Source of the DNA: Gammaproteobacteria bacterium
Lineage (GTDB): Bacteria; Pseudomonadota; Gammaproteobacteria; Nitrosococcales; Methylophagaceae
DNA length: 64,000 bases
Assembly (NCBI GenBank): GCA_014859375.1
Contig: JACUUH010000007.1
Location: forward strand, 1-64,000
Direction: 5' to 3'
Shown: one piece after another, positions 1-9,508 of the stretch
Layout: each line of letters starts with the position of its first letter
Numbering within the stretch: position 1 is the first letter of the stretch
The notes under the pieces: model-generated
Databases searched by the model: none
Seen by the model: the letters and a program-made list of their open reading frames with translations, nothing else
Told to the model about the DNA's origin: nothing
Position numbers and translations under genes: made by a program

Positions 1-63
1 CGGCTTCAACGGCTTCAACGGCTTCAACGGCTTCAACGGCTTCAACGGCTTCAACGGCTTCAA
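1..63. repeat. 9-bp tandem repeat, seven perfect copies
   Basis: The unit cggcttcaa is repeated seven times without a mismatch from the first base, and a degenerate eighth unit follows (cagcttttg). The array may continue beyond the window. It lies in frame in the coaX-like gene on the minus strand, where each unit encodes Val-Glu-Ala. Perfect nine-base units keep the frame whatever the copy number, so slippage would change tail length without breaking the protein. Confidence 0.95.
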
Positions 64-832
64 CAGCTTTTGGCTGGCGTCGTGGCTTATCGCCTTGACG
101 TGCATAATAAGCGAGGCCTTTTAATACCACATCTGGATAATGAGCAATTGAAGTTGGTAGTAGCGGTAATATCAACTCTGCATCACCACCAGTGATGATA
201 AAGCGGATGCGTTTATTATATTGCTCAGTTAGATCGTCAATTAATCTTTCTAAGCTGGCTGTTATTGTATAAAGTGTCCCAGATTGAATCGCGCTAAATG
301 TATTGGTAGCGAGTGTTATGAAGTCAGATGGTTCATGCAGGTCTTTAATGTCACTGGTACTAGTGATGAGCGCTTCACGCATTAAGGATAAGCCCGGAAG
401 AATCATGCCACCTTGATGTTGACCGTATTTGGTTACCACATCGATTGTTATAGCTGTGCCACAATCGATAACACAGGTCGCACTGCGAGCATGTTGTCTG
501 GCGGCAATTAGGGCTAACCAACGGTCTACACCTAGTTTTTCAGGTTCGGCATAAGAATTTGTGACACCAAAACGTTTGTGTTCGCTGCGAATAAACGTTG
601 GCGTTTGTTGCCATTGTTTTTCAGTCCATTCAGATAGTTGCTGTTCAACTTTGTCTCCAGCGACATTTGATACAAAGATTGCTGTGACATTGTTCAATGC
701 TTTCCACTGTGTGTTTAACGATGATTTAATGCCAGTCTTTTTTCGAATGAAGCTGTGACTGTCGCCAAGTTTACCTGATTCTATACAGGCCCATTTAATA
801 GTGGTATTGCCAATATCGACTACTAATTTCAT
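1..832 (-). CDS. coaX: Type III pantothenate kinase CoaX, C-terminus off the window edge
   Basis: Catalyses ATP-dependent phosphorylation of pantothenate, the first step of coenzyme A synthesis. The N-terminus MKLVVDIGNTTIKWA is the ASKHA phosphate-binding motif. Further on are KLGVDRWLAL, the catalytic-region CVIDCGTAITIDVV and a late ITGGDAE motif, as in the CoaX family. The kinase fold seems complete by about residue 248 (GLAYYARQ). After that the protein enters PRRQPKA and a run of Val-Glu-Ala repeats still open at base 1, which is not part of the kinase fold. The start ATG overlaps the birA stop as ATGA, so the two are co-transcribed and probably translationally coupled. The tail could be a low-complexity extension or a linker to a further domain; the window does not show which. 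Confidence 0.93.
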   Translation of the reverse strand, partial: MKLVVDIGNTTIKWACIESGKLGDSHSFIRKKTGIKSSLNTQWKALNNVTAIFVSNVAGDKVEQQLSEWTEKQWQQTPTFIRSEHKRFGVTNSYAEPEKLGVDRWLALIAARQHARSATCVIDCGTAITIDVVTKYGQHQGGMILPGLSLMREALITSTSDIKDLHEPSDFITLATNTFSAIQSGTLYTITASLERLIDDLTEQYNKRIRFIITGGDAELILPLLPTSIAHYPDVVLKGLAYYARQGDKPRRQPKAVEAVEAVEAVEAVEAVEAVEA

Positions 833-1632
833 GAGTTAAACCTAATGCTTATGTGGCTATTTGAAAGCGTGTGCAATTTATCGTTATGAAGGTAGCGAAG
901 TTCACCATGTTGATTAATTCCACATGGAATGACATCAATGGTGTCGTCTGGACCAACTAGGCTGATGTGTTGATTTGCAAGGGCATCATATTGTTGCCAC
1001 TGAGGAAGGAATTCATTTAATCCGCAGTCTTGAAAGCGTTCTAATAAGGTGATCATAGTTTGAATAATTGTTCCTGCCAGCCGATTGCGACAAGGTAGCG
1101 TCTTACATAATTGTTCAAGGCTGGTGGTGGGTTGTTGTATTTGGTTTTGGGTGTCGGGTGGAAGCTTAAAATTAAGGCCAATGCCGACAACGGTATTTTG
1201 CTTTGTACCGAGCCTTGATTCTACTAGAATTCCAGCCAGTTTTTTTCTTTTATGCAAAATGTCATTAGGCCATTTAAGCTGTAAGTCATTGATTCCTTCG
1301 GCTTTGAGAACCTGAATTAAACTAATGCCAATCGCAATACTTAGGCCATTATGTGTCATATCTGCGGGAAATGGCCAAAGGATTGATAAATAAAGGTTGC
1401 CTGTAGCAGGTGAATGCCATAGATCGCCGCGCCGTCCTCGTCCAGCAGTTTGAGTTTCACTAAGACAAACTAGAGGCCCGTGTCTGCCTTTATCTAATTG
1501 TTGCCACAGTGCATCATTGGTCGATGAAATCGTGTCGAAAATTAAGATATCGTTTAATTTAGCGCGTGTCTTTGTATCTAAAGCGTGTTGGATCAAGCTT
1601 AATGAAAGTGGACTAGGAGTATGTTCTATCAA
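829..1632 (-). CDS. birA: Biotin-[acetyl-CoA-carboxylase] ligase, catalytic form without HTH
   Basis: Attaches biotin, via biotinyl-AMP, to the biotin carboxyl carrier protein. The catalytic domain starts near residue 30 with FDTISSTNDAL, followed by the biotin/ATP loop ETQTAGRGRRGD, the WPND segment (LQLKWPNDIL), KLAGILVES and VVGIGLNF. A small C-terminal SH3-like domain follows. At 267 residues it is shorter than the roughly 320-residue bifunctional BirA, and only about 28 residues precede the catalytic domain, so the winged-helix repressor domain is absent. An in-frame stop lies three codons before the proposed TTG start, which excludes an upstream extension in this frame. Start choice is uncertain because no strong ribosome binding site is visible; a second TTG lies at codon 13. 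Confidence 0.9.
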   Translation of the reverse strand: MIEHTPSPLSLSLIQHALDTKTRAKLNDILIFDTISSTNDALWQQLDKGRHGPLVCLSETQTAGRGRRGDLWHSPATGNLYLSILWPFPADMTHNGLSIAIGISLIQVLKAEGINDLQLKWPNDILHKRKKLAGILVESRLGTKQNTVVGIGLNFKLPPDTQNQIQQPTTSLEQLCKTLPCRNRLAGTIIQTMITLLERFQDCGLNEFLPQWQQYDALANQHISLVGPDDTIDVIPCGINQHGELRYLHNDKLHTLSNSHISIRFNS

Positions 1633-1690
1633 AATGAATCAGGGATGTCAGAAATCTATGGCTATAGTCTAACAAATTTCACACGACAAA

Positions 1691-2212
1691 CTAGGCGATG
1701 GAATCAAATAACTTGCCAGAAGATGAAATCGAGTTTGATAGCGCTGTGTTAAATGACTTTGATTTATCTTCATTATTTTGCTGTTGATTAAGCTCTGCGC
1801 GTGCTTCAATAGACAGTTGGGCTGCTTTTGCAGCAACATTACGATCTTGTGATGAAGGTTGAGCTGGAGCGAGTGCAGCGGATCGAATTTGCTCTGCTTT
1901 TCGTAGGGTAGCTTCTGGATTATTGACTACTTTGGATGTGTCGATACTGACTTCACCACCTATAGCATATTGGACTCCATCCGGGCCGCGTTGAAAGCTA
2001 AAGCTGGTTCCAGCGCGTATCAGTCCTGCGCCGGCAGCTACGTGAGCGGCTTCGTGGGCACGAACTTCTCTATCACGCGCTTTGAGTTGTTGTATTTACT
2101 TTAATTCTTGTGCGGTGCTGTTATCAGTTGTTGTATTGCTTGTTTCATCGCGGGCTGAACTCTGCTTTTGGGGCGTGACTGTTGTTAGCGATGCTGTAAC
2201 AGTGATGTTCAT
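1691..2212 (-). pseudogene. SprA-related/CJM1_0395-type putative metalloprotease with internal stop
   Basis: A 173-codon reading frame starts with ATG and is broken by a TAA at codon 39 (2096-2098). The second part carries LKARDREVRAHEAAHVAAGAG with the zinc-protease type HExxH motif (HEAAH), then FQRGPDGVQYAVGGEV and IDTSKV, the conserved core of the SprA-related putative metalloprotease family (family name from memory). No frameshift is involved: both halves are in one frame and the TAA replaces one sense codon, for example CAA. No Met, GTG or TTG directly follows the stop to restart the domain. It begins two bases after the flagellar-rod-like gene. Either it is a recent pseudogene, the stop is read through, or this is a sequencing error. 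Confidence 0.75.
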
Positions 2213-2214
2213 TT

Positions 2215-2445
2215 CTAAACTTTGATGTCGAGTAGCGTTCCAAGCATTGAATTGCTGGCTTCGATAACGTTTGCTGAAGCTTCAATTTGTTGTTTATCGC
2301 TCATCATCCCAATTAAGGGTTCGGTGAGGTTTGAAGGTGACTCAATGCTAGTGACAGACGCTATTTTGCTAGCATTCTGGTTTAAGCTTTGTAGTCCGGT
2401 TTGAATTCCTGTCAGACCTGATTGATAGGCTGAAATAGTAGTCAT
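2215..2445 (-). CDS. Small flagellar basal-body rod-like protein (76 aa)
   Basis: The N-terminus MTTISAYQSGLTGIQTGLQ resembles the conserved N-terminal helix of flagellar rod/hook proteins (FlgB/FlgC/FlgG). The last 20 residues (NVIEASNSMLGTLLDIKV) resemble the C-terminal helix of the same family. The large middle domains are missing, so both ends are joined by only about 30 residues. I chose ATG 2445 because GGAG lies seven bases before it; a start eight codons earlier has no ribosome binding site. No flagellar cluster is nearby. It may be a stand-alone coiled-coil adaptor that travels with the metalloprotease-like gene just downstream. Function unknown. Confidence 0.65.
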   Translation of the reverse strand: MTTISAYQSGLTGIQTGLQSLNQNASKIASVTSIESPSNLTEPLIGMMSDKQQIEASANVIEASNSMLGTLLDIKV

Positions 2446-2493
2446 TGTCGTTCTCCACAAAAGGATCAATAGTTCTTTTATAACATATTGAAA

Positions 2494-3792
<1,299 letters not shown>

Positions 3793-3796
<4 letters not shown>

Positions 3797-4971
3797 TGTG
3801 ATAACTCCAATAATGATTCTAAAGAAGATAGATGAATTTCTGTAGGTTTGACACTATTCCAGCGTTTGCAACTAGGACATTGCCAGTGCATGGTTTTTCC
3901 TGAAAAGCCACAATTTTGGCAACTATAACGATGTCCGCGTCGAACCATTGTATGTGTTATACCTTTGATAAGTGGCACTAGAGTTTGATCTGAAGGTTTA
4001 TCTAGTGACATTAATGTGTGCAGGCCTTCCACTGATGGATGTGACTGTAATTGTTGGTACAGATAGTCATGAGCAGCTTGACTGCCGTGCTGCATTTGAA
4101 TGACTTGGGCAAGCATAATTCGAGCACTTGTTATAGTAGGATGACGACTTAATAGTGCGTGTAGCCACTCATGGAATCCACTTAGATTATGTGTATTTTG
4201 GTAACAACTTAGTAGTCGTTGCAATGCTTCAGAAATATAATTTACATTTTGTTTTTCTATGTTTTGCAATACTTTTATTGCTTTGTCGACCTTTTCTGCT
4301 CTAATCAGACAATCAGCTTTTAACAATGATGCTCGAACACAGTTAGCATCATAATAATGCGCTTTTTTGAGTATGGGCAATGTACTGTTTGATTCAGATA
4401 ACATTTGTTGTTCAGCAAGTTCGCAATAAAACTGGGCAATCGTTGGCCCGATATCTTCTTTAGCGTGAGATTGAAATTTTATAGCCATATCTATCGCTTG
4501 CGGCCATTTCTTCTCTTGTTGATAGAGTCGTAGTAATTGTTGGTAAGCCTCTGTAGGCGGCGATGTCTTGTTTAAAATTTCCAGAAATAAATGTTCGGCA
4601 CGATCAAGCACCCCCGCATTCATATAGTCCAGGCCTAGCTCAATTAAGGTCGTATCTCGTTGCACTGGCGTTAATGTTGGTCGTGCAATTAAATTCTGAT
4701 GGATCCTAATTGCTCTGTCAGTTTCTCCCCTACGTCGAAATAAGTTAGCTAATGCCAGATGTGTTTCGACAGTTTCACTATTGACCTCAAGTAGCTTAAT
4801 AAAAATGTCGATAGCTTTATCAGGTTGTTCATTAAGTAAAAAGTTCAGCCCTTTAAAATAGTCAGGATTGAGCGCTGACGAATGAGATAGGTTAGTTTTA
4901 TTGTATTGCTTTCTCGCAAGCAACCAACCTGAAAGGGCTGCGATCGGGAGAAGAAGAAATAACAATTCCAT
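3793..4971 (-). CDS. lapB: LPS assembly regulator LapB (YciM)
   Basis: An inner-membrane-anchored TPR protein that coordinates LPS synthesis and controls FtsH-dependent turnover of LpxC. Residues 1-20 form the N-terminal membrane anchor (MELLFLLLPIAALSGWLLA). TPR helices follow through about residue 330, for example YFKGLNFLLNEQPDKAID. The C-terminus holds a rubredoxin-like metal site with Cys351, Cys354, Cys365 and Cys368. The length (392 aa) is normal for LapB. The gene lies 11 bases after lapA and overlaps the arsC-like gene by four. Confidence 0.93.
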
Positions 4972-4982
4972 CTTGTTGTGCT

Positions 4983-5276
4983 CTAGTGCTCGTTTTTAAT
5001 CGGTAAAATACGCAGACTATTTAGCTCCTGTTCTGCTGTGGCCAGTTGTTTTTGTAGGCCTCTATTTTCATAGCGCAGACTGAGTGTTCCGGCAAAAATA
5101 GCTAATGCACCAATCACAATTCCGACTACTAAAGATAAAATGATAATGACAGAAAGGGGTAATGTGATTGCTGAGAAATAAAAGTCTACAGTCACAGCGC
5201 CTGTATTTTTCGCGGAAAAAGCCGCGCCAATCACAAAAACAGTTACAAAAAAAGCAATAGTTAATATCCGGTGCAT
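4983..5276 (-). CDS. lapA: LapA-family (DUF1049) inner-membrane protein
   Basis: A 97-residue protein with two transmembrane segments (about 3-20 and 37-62), the NTGAVTVDFYF turn between them, and a C-terminal cytoplasmic coiled coil (LQKQLATAEQELNSL). This is the layout of LapA/YciS, the partner of LapB in LPS assembly. It is first in the minus-strand lapA-lapB-arsC-wrbA-DUF2069 run and diverges from fdxA, so both promoters must lie in the 136 bases between them. Confidence 0.88.
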   Translation of the reverse strand: MHRILTIAFFVTVFVIGAAFSAKNTGAVTVDFYFSAITLPLSVIIILSLVVGIVIGALAIFAGTLSLRYENRGLQKQLATAEQELNSLRILPIKNEH

Positions 5277-5412
5277 AGCGAATAACCTTAAATAGTAATG
5301 ACTACGATCATACCTTAAAAACTAACATTGCCCAGACTAGTTTGAAATCATGTAAAATTACGGTTTGATTTTTTACAGCCGGCCTGTAATTTGTGAATTT
5401 GGAGAAATTATC

Positions 5413-5736
5413 ATGACCTTTGTTGTCACAGAAAACTGTATCAAATGTAAATATACTGACTGTGTGGATGTCTGCCCAGTAGACTGTTTCCATGAAGGGC
5501 CAAACTTTTTGGTTATTGACCCAGATGAATGTATAGATTGCACATTATGTGAACCAGAATGCCCAGCACAAGCTATTTTTTCTGAAGATGATCTACCAGA
5601 TGAGCAAAGTGAGTTTTTGCAAATAAACGAAGAACTATCGCGTGTATGGCCAGTTATCTCTGAGAAAAAAGATGCCTTGCCTGATGCTGAAGAGTGGGAT
5701 GGTAAAACAGGTAAAACATCTTTATTAGAACGCTAG
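5413..5736 (+). CDS. fdxA: Seven-iron ferredoxin FdxA ([3Fe-4S][4Fe-4S])
   Basis: A 107-residue electron carrier very similar to Azotobacter vinelandii ferredoxin I as I recall its sequence. [19 protein letters not shown] supplies the [3Fe-4S] ligands, [12 protein letters not shown] supplies most of the [4Fe-4S] ligands, and the family's C-terminal [11 protein letters not shown] is present. I chose ATG 5413 because GGAGAAATT precedes it and the homologue starts there; the open frame extends 16 codons further upstream without support. A bidirectional terminator follows. The redox partner is unknown. Confidence 0.95.
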   Translation: MTFVVTENCIKCKYTDCVDVCPVDCFHEGPNFLVIDPDECIDCTLCEPECPAQAIFSEDDLPDEQSEFLQINEELSRVWPVISEKKDALPDAEEWDGKTGKTSLLER

Positions 5737-5753
5737 AATTAAAAACTACTAAT

Positions 5754-5786
5754 AAAAAAGCCCGCGATGTGATTGCGGGCTTTTTT
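5754..5786. terminator. Bidirectional intrinsic terminator, fdxA / rpoH
   Basis: A six-base stem GCCCGC/GCGGGC with a nine-base loop is flanked by six A on the left and six T on the right. It can therefore stop transcription from both the rightward fdxA and the leftward rpoH. Confidence 0.9.
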
Positions 5787-5825
5787 GTCTATGCAAATTG
5801 AACAAGAAATTAGTGCTAGTTAAAA

Positions 5826-6686
5826 CTAAGCCATAAGATGTTTTAGTTTTTTCATGGCATTGTTTTCTATTTGACGAATGCGCTCGGCAGATACGTGATA
5901 TTGATCGGCCAAGGTATGTAATGTTGCCTTGCTATCATCATTTAACCAACGTTGACTAACGATATCACGGCTACGTTCGTCTAATAATGCCAGTGCATTG
6001 CTCAGTTTTGTATGTTGATAATCAGTAGCGTCTAACTGTTCCAACTCCATTGATGGATCGGTATTGTCAGGTCCTGTTAAATAAGCAACGGGTGAAAAAC
6101 TGGTTTCTTCATCATCGACATCGTTTGGCAAATCAAATGAGGTGTCAGGCTGAGAAAGACGACGCTCCATATCCATAACATTTTCTGGGGTAACACCTAA
6201 ATCGTCAGCAATTGCTTCTACTTCTTCCTGATTTAGCCAACCGAGACGTTTTTTAGCACCACGTAGATTAAAAAACAGTTTACGTTGGGCTTTGGTGGTG
6301 GCAATTTTAACAATGCGCCAATTGCGAATGACATATTCGTGAATTTCTGCACGGATCCAATGCACGGCGAAAGAGACAAGGCGGACACCTTTTTCAGGAT
6401 CAAAGCGTTTTACGGCTTTCATCAAGCCGATATTGCCTTCCTGGATCAGATCTGCGACCGGTAAGCCATATCCACTATAGCCTTTGGCAATACGATTAAC
6501 AAAACGAAGATGTGATAAAACAAGCCGTTGAGCAGCGTCTAAATCGCCGTCACGTTGTAAGCGCATGGCAAGGTCATATTCTTCTTCCGCAGTTAACATT
6601 GGAATGTTATGCGCAAGATTCGTGTAGGCATCTAAGTTACCAATCGGTGCTAATGCAAAATTGTATTGGGCTACATCTGTTGTCAT
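5826..6686 (-). CDS. rpoH: RNA polymerase sigma-32 factor RpoH
   Basis: Heat-shock sigma factor. Region 2 contains [19 protein letters not shown] (about 79-97) and [20 protein letters not shown]. The RpoH box is QRKLFFNLR (134-142). Region 4 ends with a helix-turn-helix ([19 protein letters not shown]). The length (286 aa) is standard. AAGG stands ahead of the ATG. It lies downstream of ftsY-ftsE-ftsX on the same strand, the usual gammaproteobacterial order, but a 111-base gap separates it from ftsX, so it may have its own promoter. Confidence 0.97.
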   Translation of the reverse strand: MTTDVAQYNFALAPIGNLDAYTNLAHNIPMLTAEEEYDLAMRLQRDGDLDAAQRLVLSHLRFVNRIAKGYSGYGLPVADLIQEGNIGLMKAVKRFDPEKGVRLVSFAVHWIRAEIHEYVIRNWRIVKIATTKAQRKLFFNLRGAKKRLGWLNQEEVEAIADDLGVTPENVMDMERRLSQPDTSFDLPNDVDDEETSFSPVAYLTGPDNTDPSMELEQLDATDYQHTKLSNALALLDERSRDIVSQRWLNDDSKATLHTLADQYHVSAERIRQIENNAMKKLKHLMA

Positions 6687-6797
6687 ATTTGTGGCCTTGT
6701 TAAAATTTATTCTTTTATCATAACATTAAGTTATTTAATCAAATACTAAGAACAAAATTTTAGGAGAAAGTTCCCGTTGCTGTCTAGTTGTTGAAGG

Positions 6798-7730
6798 TTA
6801 ATTAGGTTCAATCATGTGTATGTGCCGACTAACAGCTAACCATGCACCTGCAGCACCAAGTACGACACCTATCGAGGGTAGTGTTGTCAACATAGTTAGT
6901 GAGAACCACTGTAAGTCAAAATTACTGCCATAATGACCAATAAGTTCATCAATGGGGCTTGAAATGACACTTAATGTCAGCATGAGCGTTATCCAAGCCA
7001 CTATACCACCGACTAAGCCATACCAAAAGCCGGTATATAAGAAAGGGCGACGCACAAAACGATCAGTTGCTCCGACTAATTTCATTACTTTAATTTCAGA
7101 TTGACGACTTAAAATGGCCAGGCGAATCGTGTTGCCAATAATAAGTAAAACACTGAGAGACAATAAAATCGCAAGGATACTAATACCACGATGAATAGTT
7201 TCATTGATGCTACGCAATCGTTGTAGCCATTCCATATCAAGTTGGGCTTGCTCGACTTGTGGCATTGCCTCTAAGCGCGCCAGTAAACTACCAATGGCAT
7301 CTGGACTGACGATATCTTCCGCAGGATAAATGATAATGACAGCGGGTAAGGGATTGTTAGGTAGCGAGTCTAATAAATCGCCTAATCCAGATAATTGACG
7401 GAATTCCGACAGTGACTGTGCTGCCGATTGAAACTGAACTTGGGCAATATTAGGCCACTTTTTTAAATCCAGACTGAGTTGCTTACCTTCTACTTGAGAA
7501 ATAGTCGTTTTTAAAAACAGGGTAATTTGATTAGAATCATCCCATTGTTCACTCACCGTCGTCATATTTTGTTGTAATACAAATAATCCGGCAGGTAAGG
7601 CTAAGGCGATACCAATGACCGTAACGGTCATCAAACTGGCAACAGGTTGTCGCCACAGTTGACCAAGGCTGAATAACATGACTTGTACATGGCGCAAAAA
7701 ATAGTTTGTCATGATCGTTGATAAACTCAT
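6798..7730 (-). CDS. ftsX: Cell division ABC transporter permease FtsX
   Basis: Inner-membrane partner of FtsE that controls septal peptidoglycan hydrolases at the divisome. There is one transmembrane segment near residues 33-51 and three after about residue 180 (ISILAILLSLSVLLIIGN and two C-terminal segments), with a periplasmic domain between. The motif EIKVMKLVGATDRFVRRPF is the conserved FtsX cytoplasmic loop. The start overlaps the ftsE stop by four bases. Confidence 0.95.
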   Translation of the reverse strand: MSLSTIMTNYFLRHVQVMLFSLGQLWRQPVASLMTVTVIGIALALPAGLFVLQQNMTTVSEQWDDSNQITLFLKTTISQVEGKQLSLDLKKWPNIAQVQFQSAAQSLSEFRQLSGLGDLLDSLPNNPLPAVIIIYPAEDIVSPDAIGSLLARLEAMPQVEQAQLDMEWLQRLRSINETIHRGISILAILLSLSVLLIIGNTIRLAILSRQSEIKVMKLVGATDRFVRRPFLYTGFWYGLVGGIVAWITLMLTLSVISSPIDELIGHYGSNFDLQWFSLTMLTTLPSIGVVLGAAGAWLAVSRHIHMIEPN

Positions 7731-8392
7731 TCGACTTCTCGCTTGGCTAAACGCCCCTGATGTAGCTGTATTTGACGATAAGGTAATGTGTGTATTAAAT
7801 CATGATCATGAGTGGCAATAAAAACGGTAGTGCCGACTTGGTTGAATTGTTCGAATAACTGCATGATGTCGCGTGACAAATCAGGATCCAGATTACCGGT
7901 TGGTTCATCGGCAAGTAAAATAGCAGGGCGGTTTACTACTGCTCTTGCAATCCCCACGCGTTGTTGTTCACCACCCGATAAGGCTATCGGTAAATTACGT
8001 TCTTTTCCTAACAGGCCTACTTTATCGAGCGAGGCACGAACACGTCGTCCAATTTCACGGTGGTTTTCACCAGCAATCACCAAGGGTAACGCGACATTAT
8101 CGAATACCGTACGGTCATGAAGTAAGTTATGATCTTGAAACACAAGGCCAATTTGGCGACGATAATAAGGTATTTTTCGTTTGGGTAAATGAGTCAGGTT
8201 TTGCTTGTTGACTAACACTTGGCCATGACTGCAACGTTCAATCAGTGCTATTAGCTTTAATAATGTACTTTTGCCTGCGCCAGAATGACCCGTTAAGAAA
8301 GCCATTTCACCTTTGTTGAGATGAAAGCTTAGTCCTGAAAGGGCTTCATAGCGATTGGGGTACCGTTTATAGACATCTGTAAATTGAATCAT
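7727..8392 (-). CDS. ftsE: Cell division ATP-binding protein FtsE
   Basis: ABC ATPase subunit of FtsEX. Walker A is GHSGAGKST (35-43), the Q-loop is IGLVFQDHNLL, the signature is LSGGEQQRVGIARA from residue 138, Walker B is ILLADEPTGNLD (158-169), and the switch His is in IATHDHDL. The length is 221 aa. It overlaps ftsY upstream and ftsX downstream by four bases each. Confidence 0.97.
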   Translation of the reverse strand: MIQFTDVYKRYPNRYEALSGLSFHLNKGEMAFLTGHSGAGKSTLLKLIALIERCSHGQVLVNKQNLTHLPKRKIPYYRRQIGLVFQDHNLLHDRTVFDNVALPLVIAGENHREIGRRVRASLDKVGLLGKERNLPIALSGGEQQRVGIARAVVNRPAILLADEPTGNLDPDLSRDIMQLFEQFNQVGTTVFIATHDHDLIHTLPYRQIQLHQGRLAKREVE

Positions 8393-9450
8393 TCCTGATC
8401 GTCACGTCCTAACAGTGCATCAACAAATTCCTCAGCTTGGAACGGTCGAAGATCATCAATCGTTTCACCGACACCGATATAACGAATGGGTAGACCTGTT
8501 TTTTTTGCAATTGCAAAGATGATCCCGCCTTTAGCAGTGCCATCTAACTTGGTCAATGTAATTCCTGTTACGCCAACCGCCTGGTTAAATTGGATTGCCT
8601 GTGATAATGCATTCTGACCTGTGCCGGCATCAAGTACTAACATGACTTCATGTGGCGCATCCTGATCAAGTTTAGTCATGACACGTTTCACTTTCTTCAG
8701 CTCTTCCATCAAATTTGACTGCGTGTGTAAGCGCCCCGCGGTATCTGCAATCAAAATATCGATATTACGTGCTTTGGCCGATTGCAATGCATCAAATATA
8801 ACCGAGGCCGAATCGGCACCACTGTGTTGTGAGATAACAGCAATATCATTACGTTCTCCCCAGACTTGTAACTGTTCAACTGCCGCTGCGCGAAAGGTAT
8901 CACCTGCAGCAAGCATGACTGATTTACCCTGAAGTTGAAATTGTTTGGCTAGTTTGCCAATAGTGGTTGTTTTGCCAACCCCATTAATGCCAACCATTAA
9001 AATGACATACGGTGTGTTTTGTTCCGGAATAACAAGCGGATGGCAACTTGGTTGTAATAAAGTAACCATATCGTCACGCAGTGCAGTAAACAAAGCCTGA
9101 GCATCACCTAATTGCTTACGAGCAGCACGCTGTGTCAAGTCTGTTATGATAGCTTGCGTCGCTTCAACACCTAAGTCAGCGCTGAGTAACTGTGTTTCAA
9201 GTTGTTCAAGCAAGTCATCATCGATGGCTTTTTTGCCTAAAATTAACGAGGCAAAACCATCGGTTAATTTGGCACTGGTTTTACTGAGTCGTTTTTTTAA
9301 ACGACCAAATAGACTTTCTTTAGCAGTAGTGTGTTCTTGTTCGGGGGAATGTACTACTTCAGCCTCTAGCTGCTGAATAGGTGTTTCAGTGTGCTGTTCA
9401 AATGGTTTGTTTTCGACATTTTCGTTTTTTTTTCTTAAGAAACTAAACAT
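8389..9450 (-). CDS. ftsY: Signal recognition particle receptor FtsY
   Basis: GTPase that docks SRP-ribosome complexes at the membrane. A short acidic N-terminal region (about 1-45) precedes the N domain, followed by the G domain with GINGVGKT (154-161), DTAGR (236-240) and TKLDGTAKGG (300-309). The acidic region is much shorter than in E. coli, giving 353 aa. It is first in ftsY-ftsE-ftsX and diverges from the M16 peptidase genes across 58 bases. Confidence 0.97.
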   Translation of the reverse strand: MFSFLRKKNENVENKPFEQHTETPIQQLEAEVVHSPEQEHTTAKESLFGRLKKRLSKTSAKLTDGFASLILGKKAIDDDLLEQLETQLLSADLGVEATQAIITDLTQRAARKQLGDAQALFTALRDDMVTLLQPSCHPLVIPEQNTPYVILMVGINGVGKTTTIGKLAKQFQLQGKSVMLAAGDTFRAAAVEQLQVWGERNDIAVISQHSGADSASVIFDALQSAKARNIDILIADTAGRLHTQSNLMEELKKVKRVMTKLDQDAPHEVMLVLDAGTGQNALSQAIQFNQAVGVTGITLTKLDGTAKGGIIFAIAKKTGLPIRYIGVGETIDDLRPFQAEEFVDALLGRDDQE

Positions 9451-9508
9451 AATTATTACTTGTCATTAAACTTCAATGATCAATTTTATCATGTCATGGA
9501 AAATATAA

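Noticed and set aside
1-63. Tandem repeat considered as a CRISPR or regulatory array
   Set aside because: Nine-base units without spacers, in frame inside a coding region.
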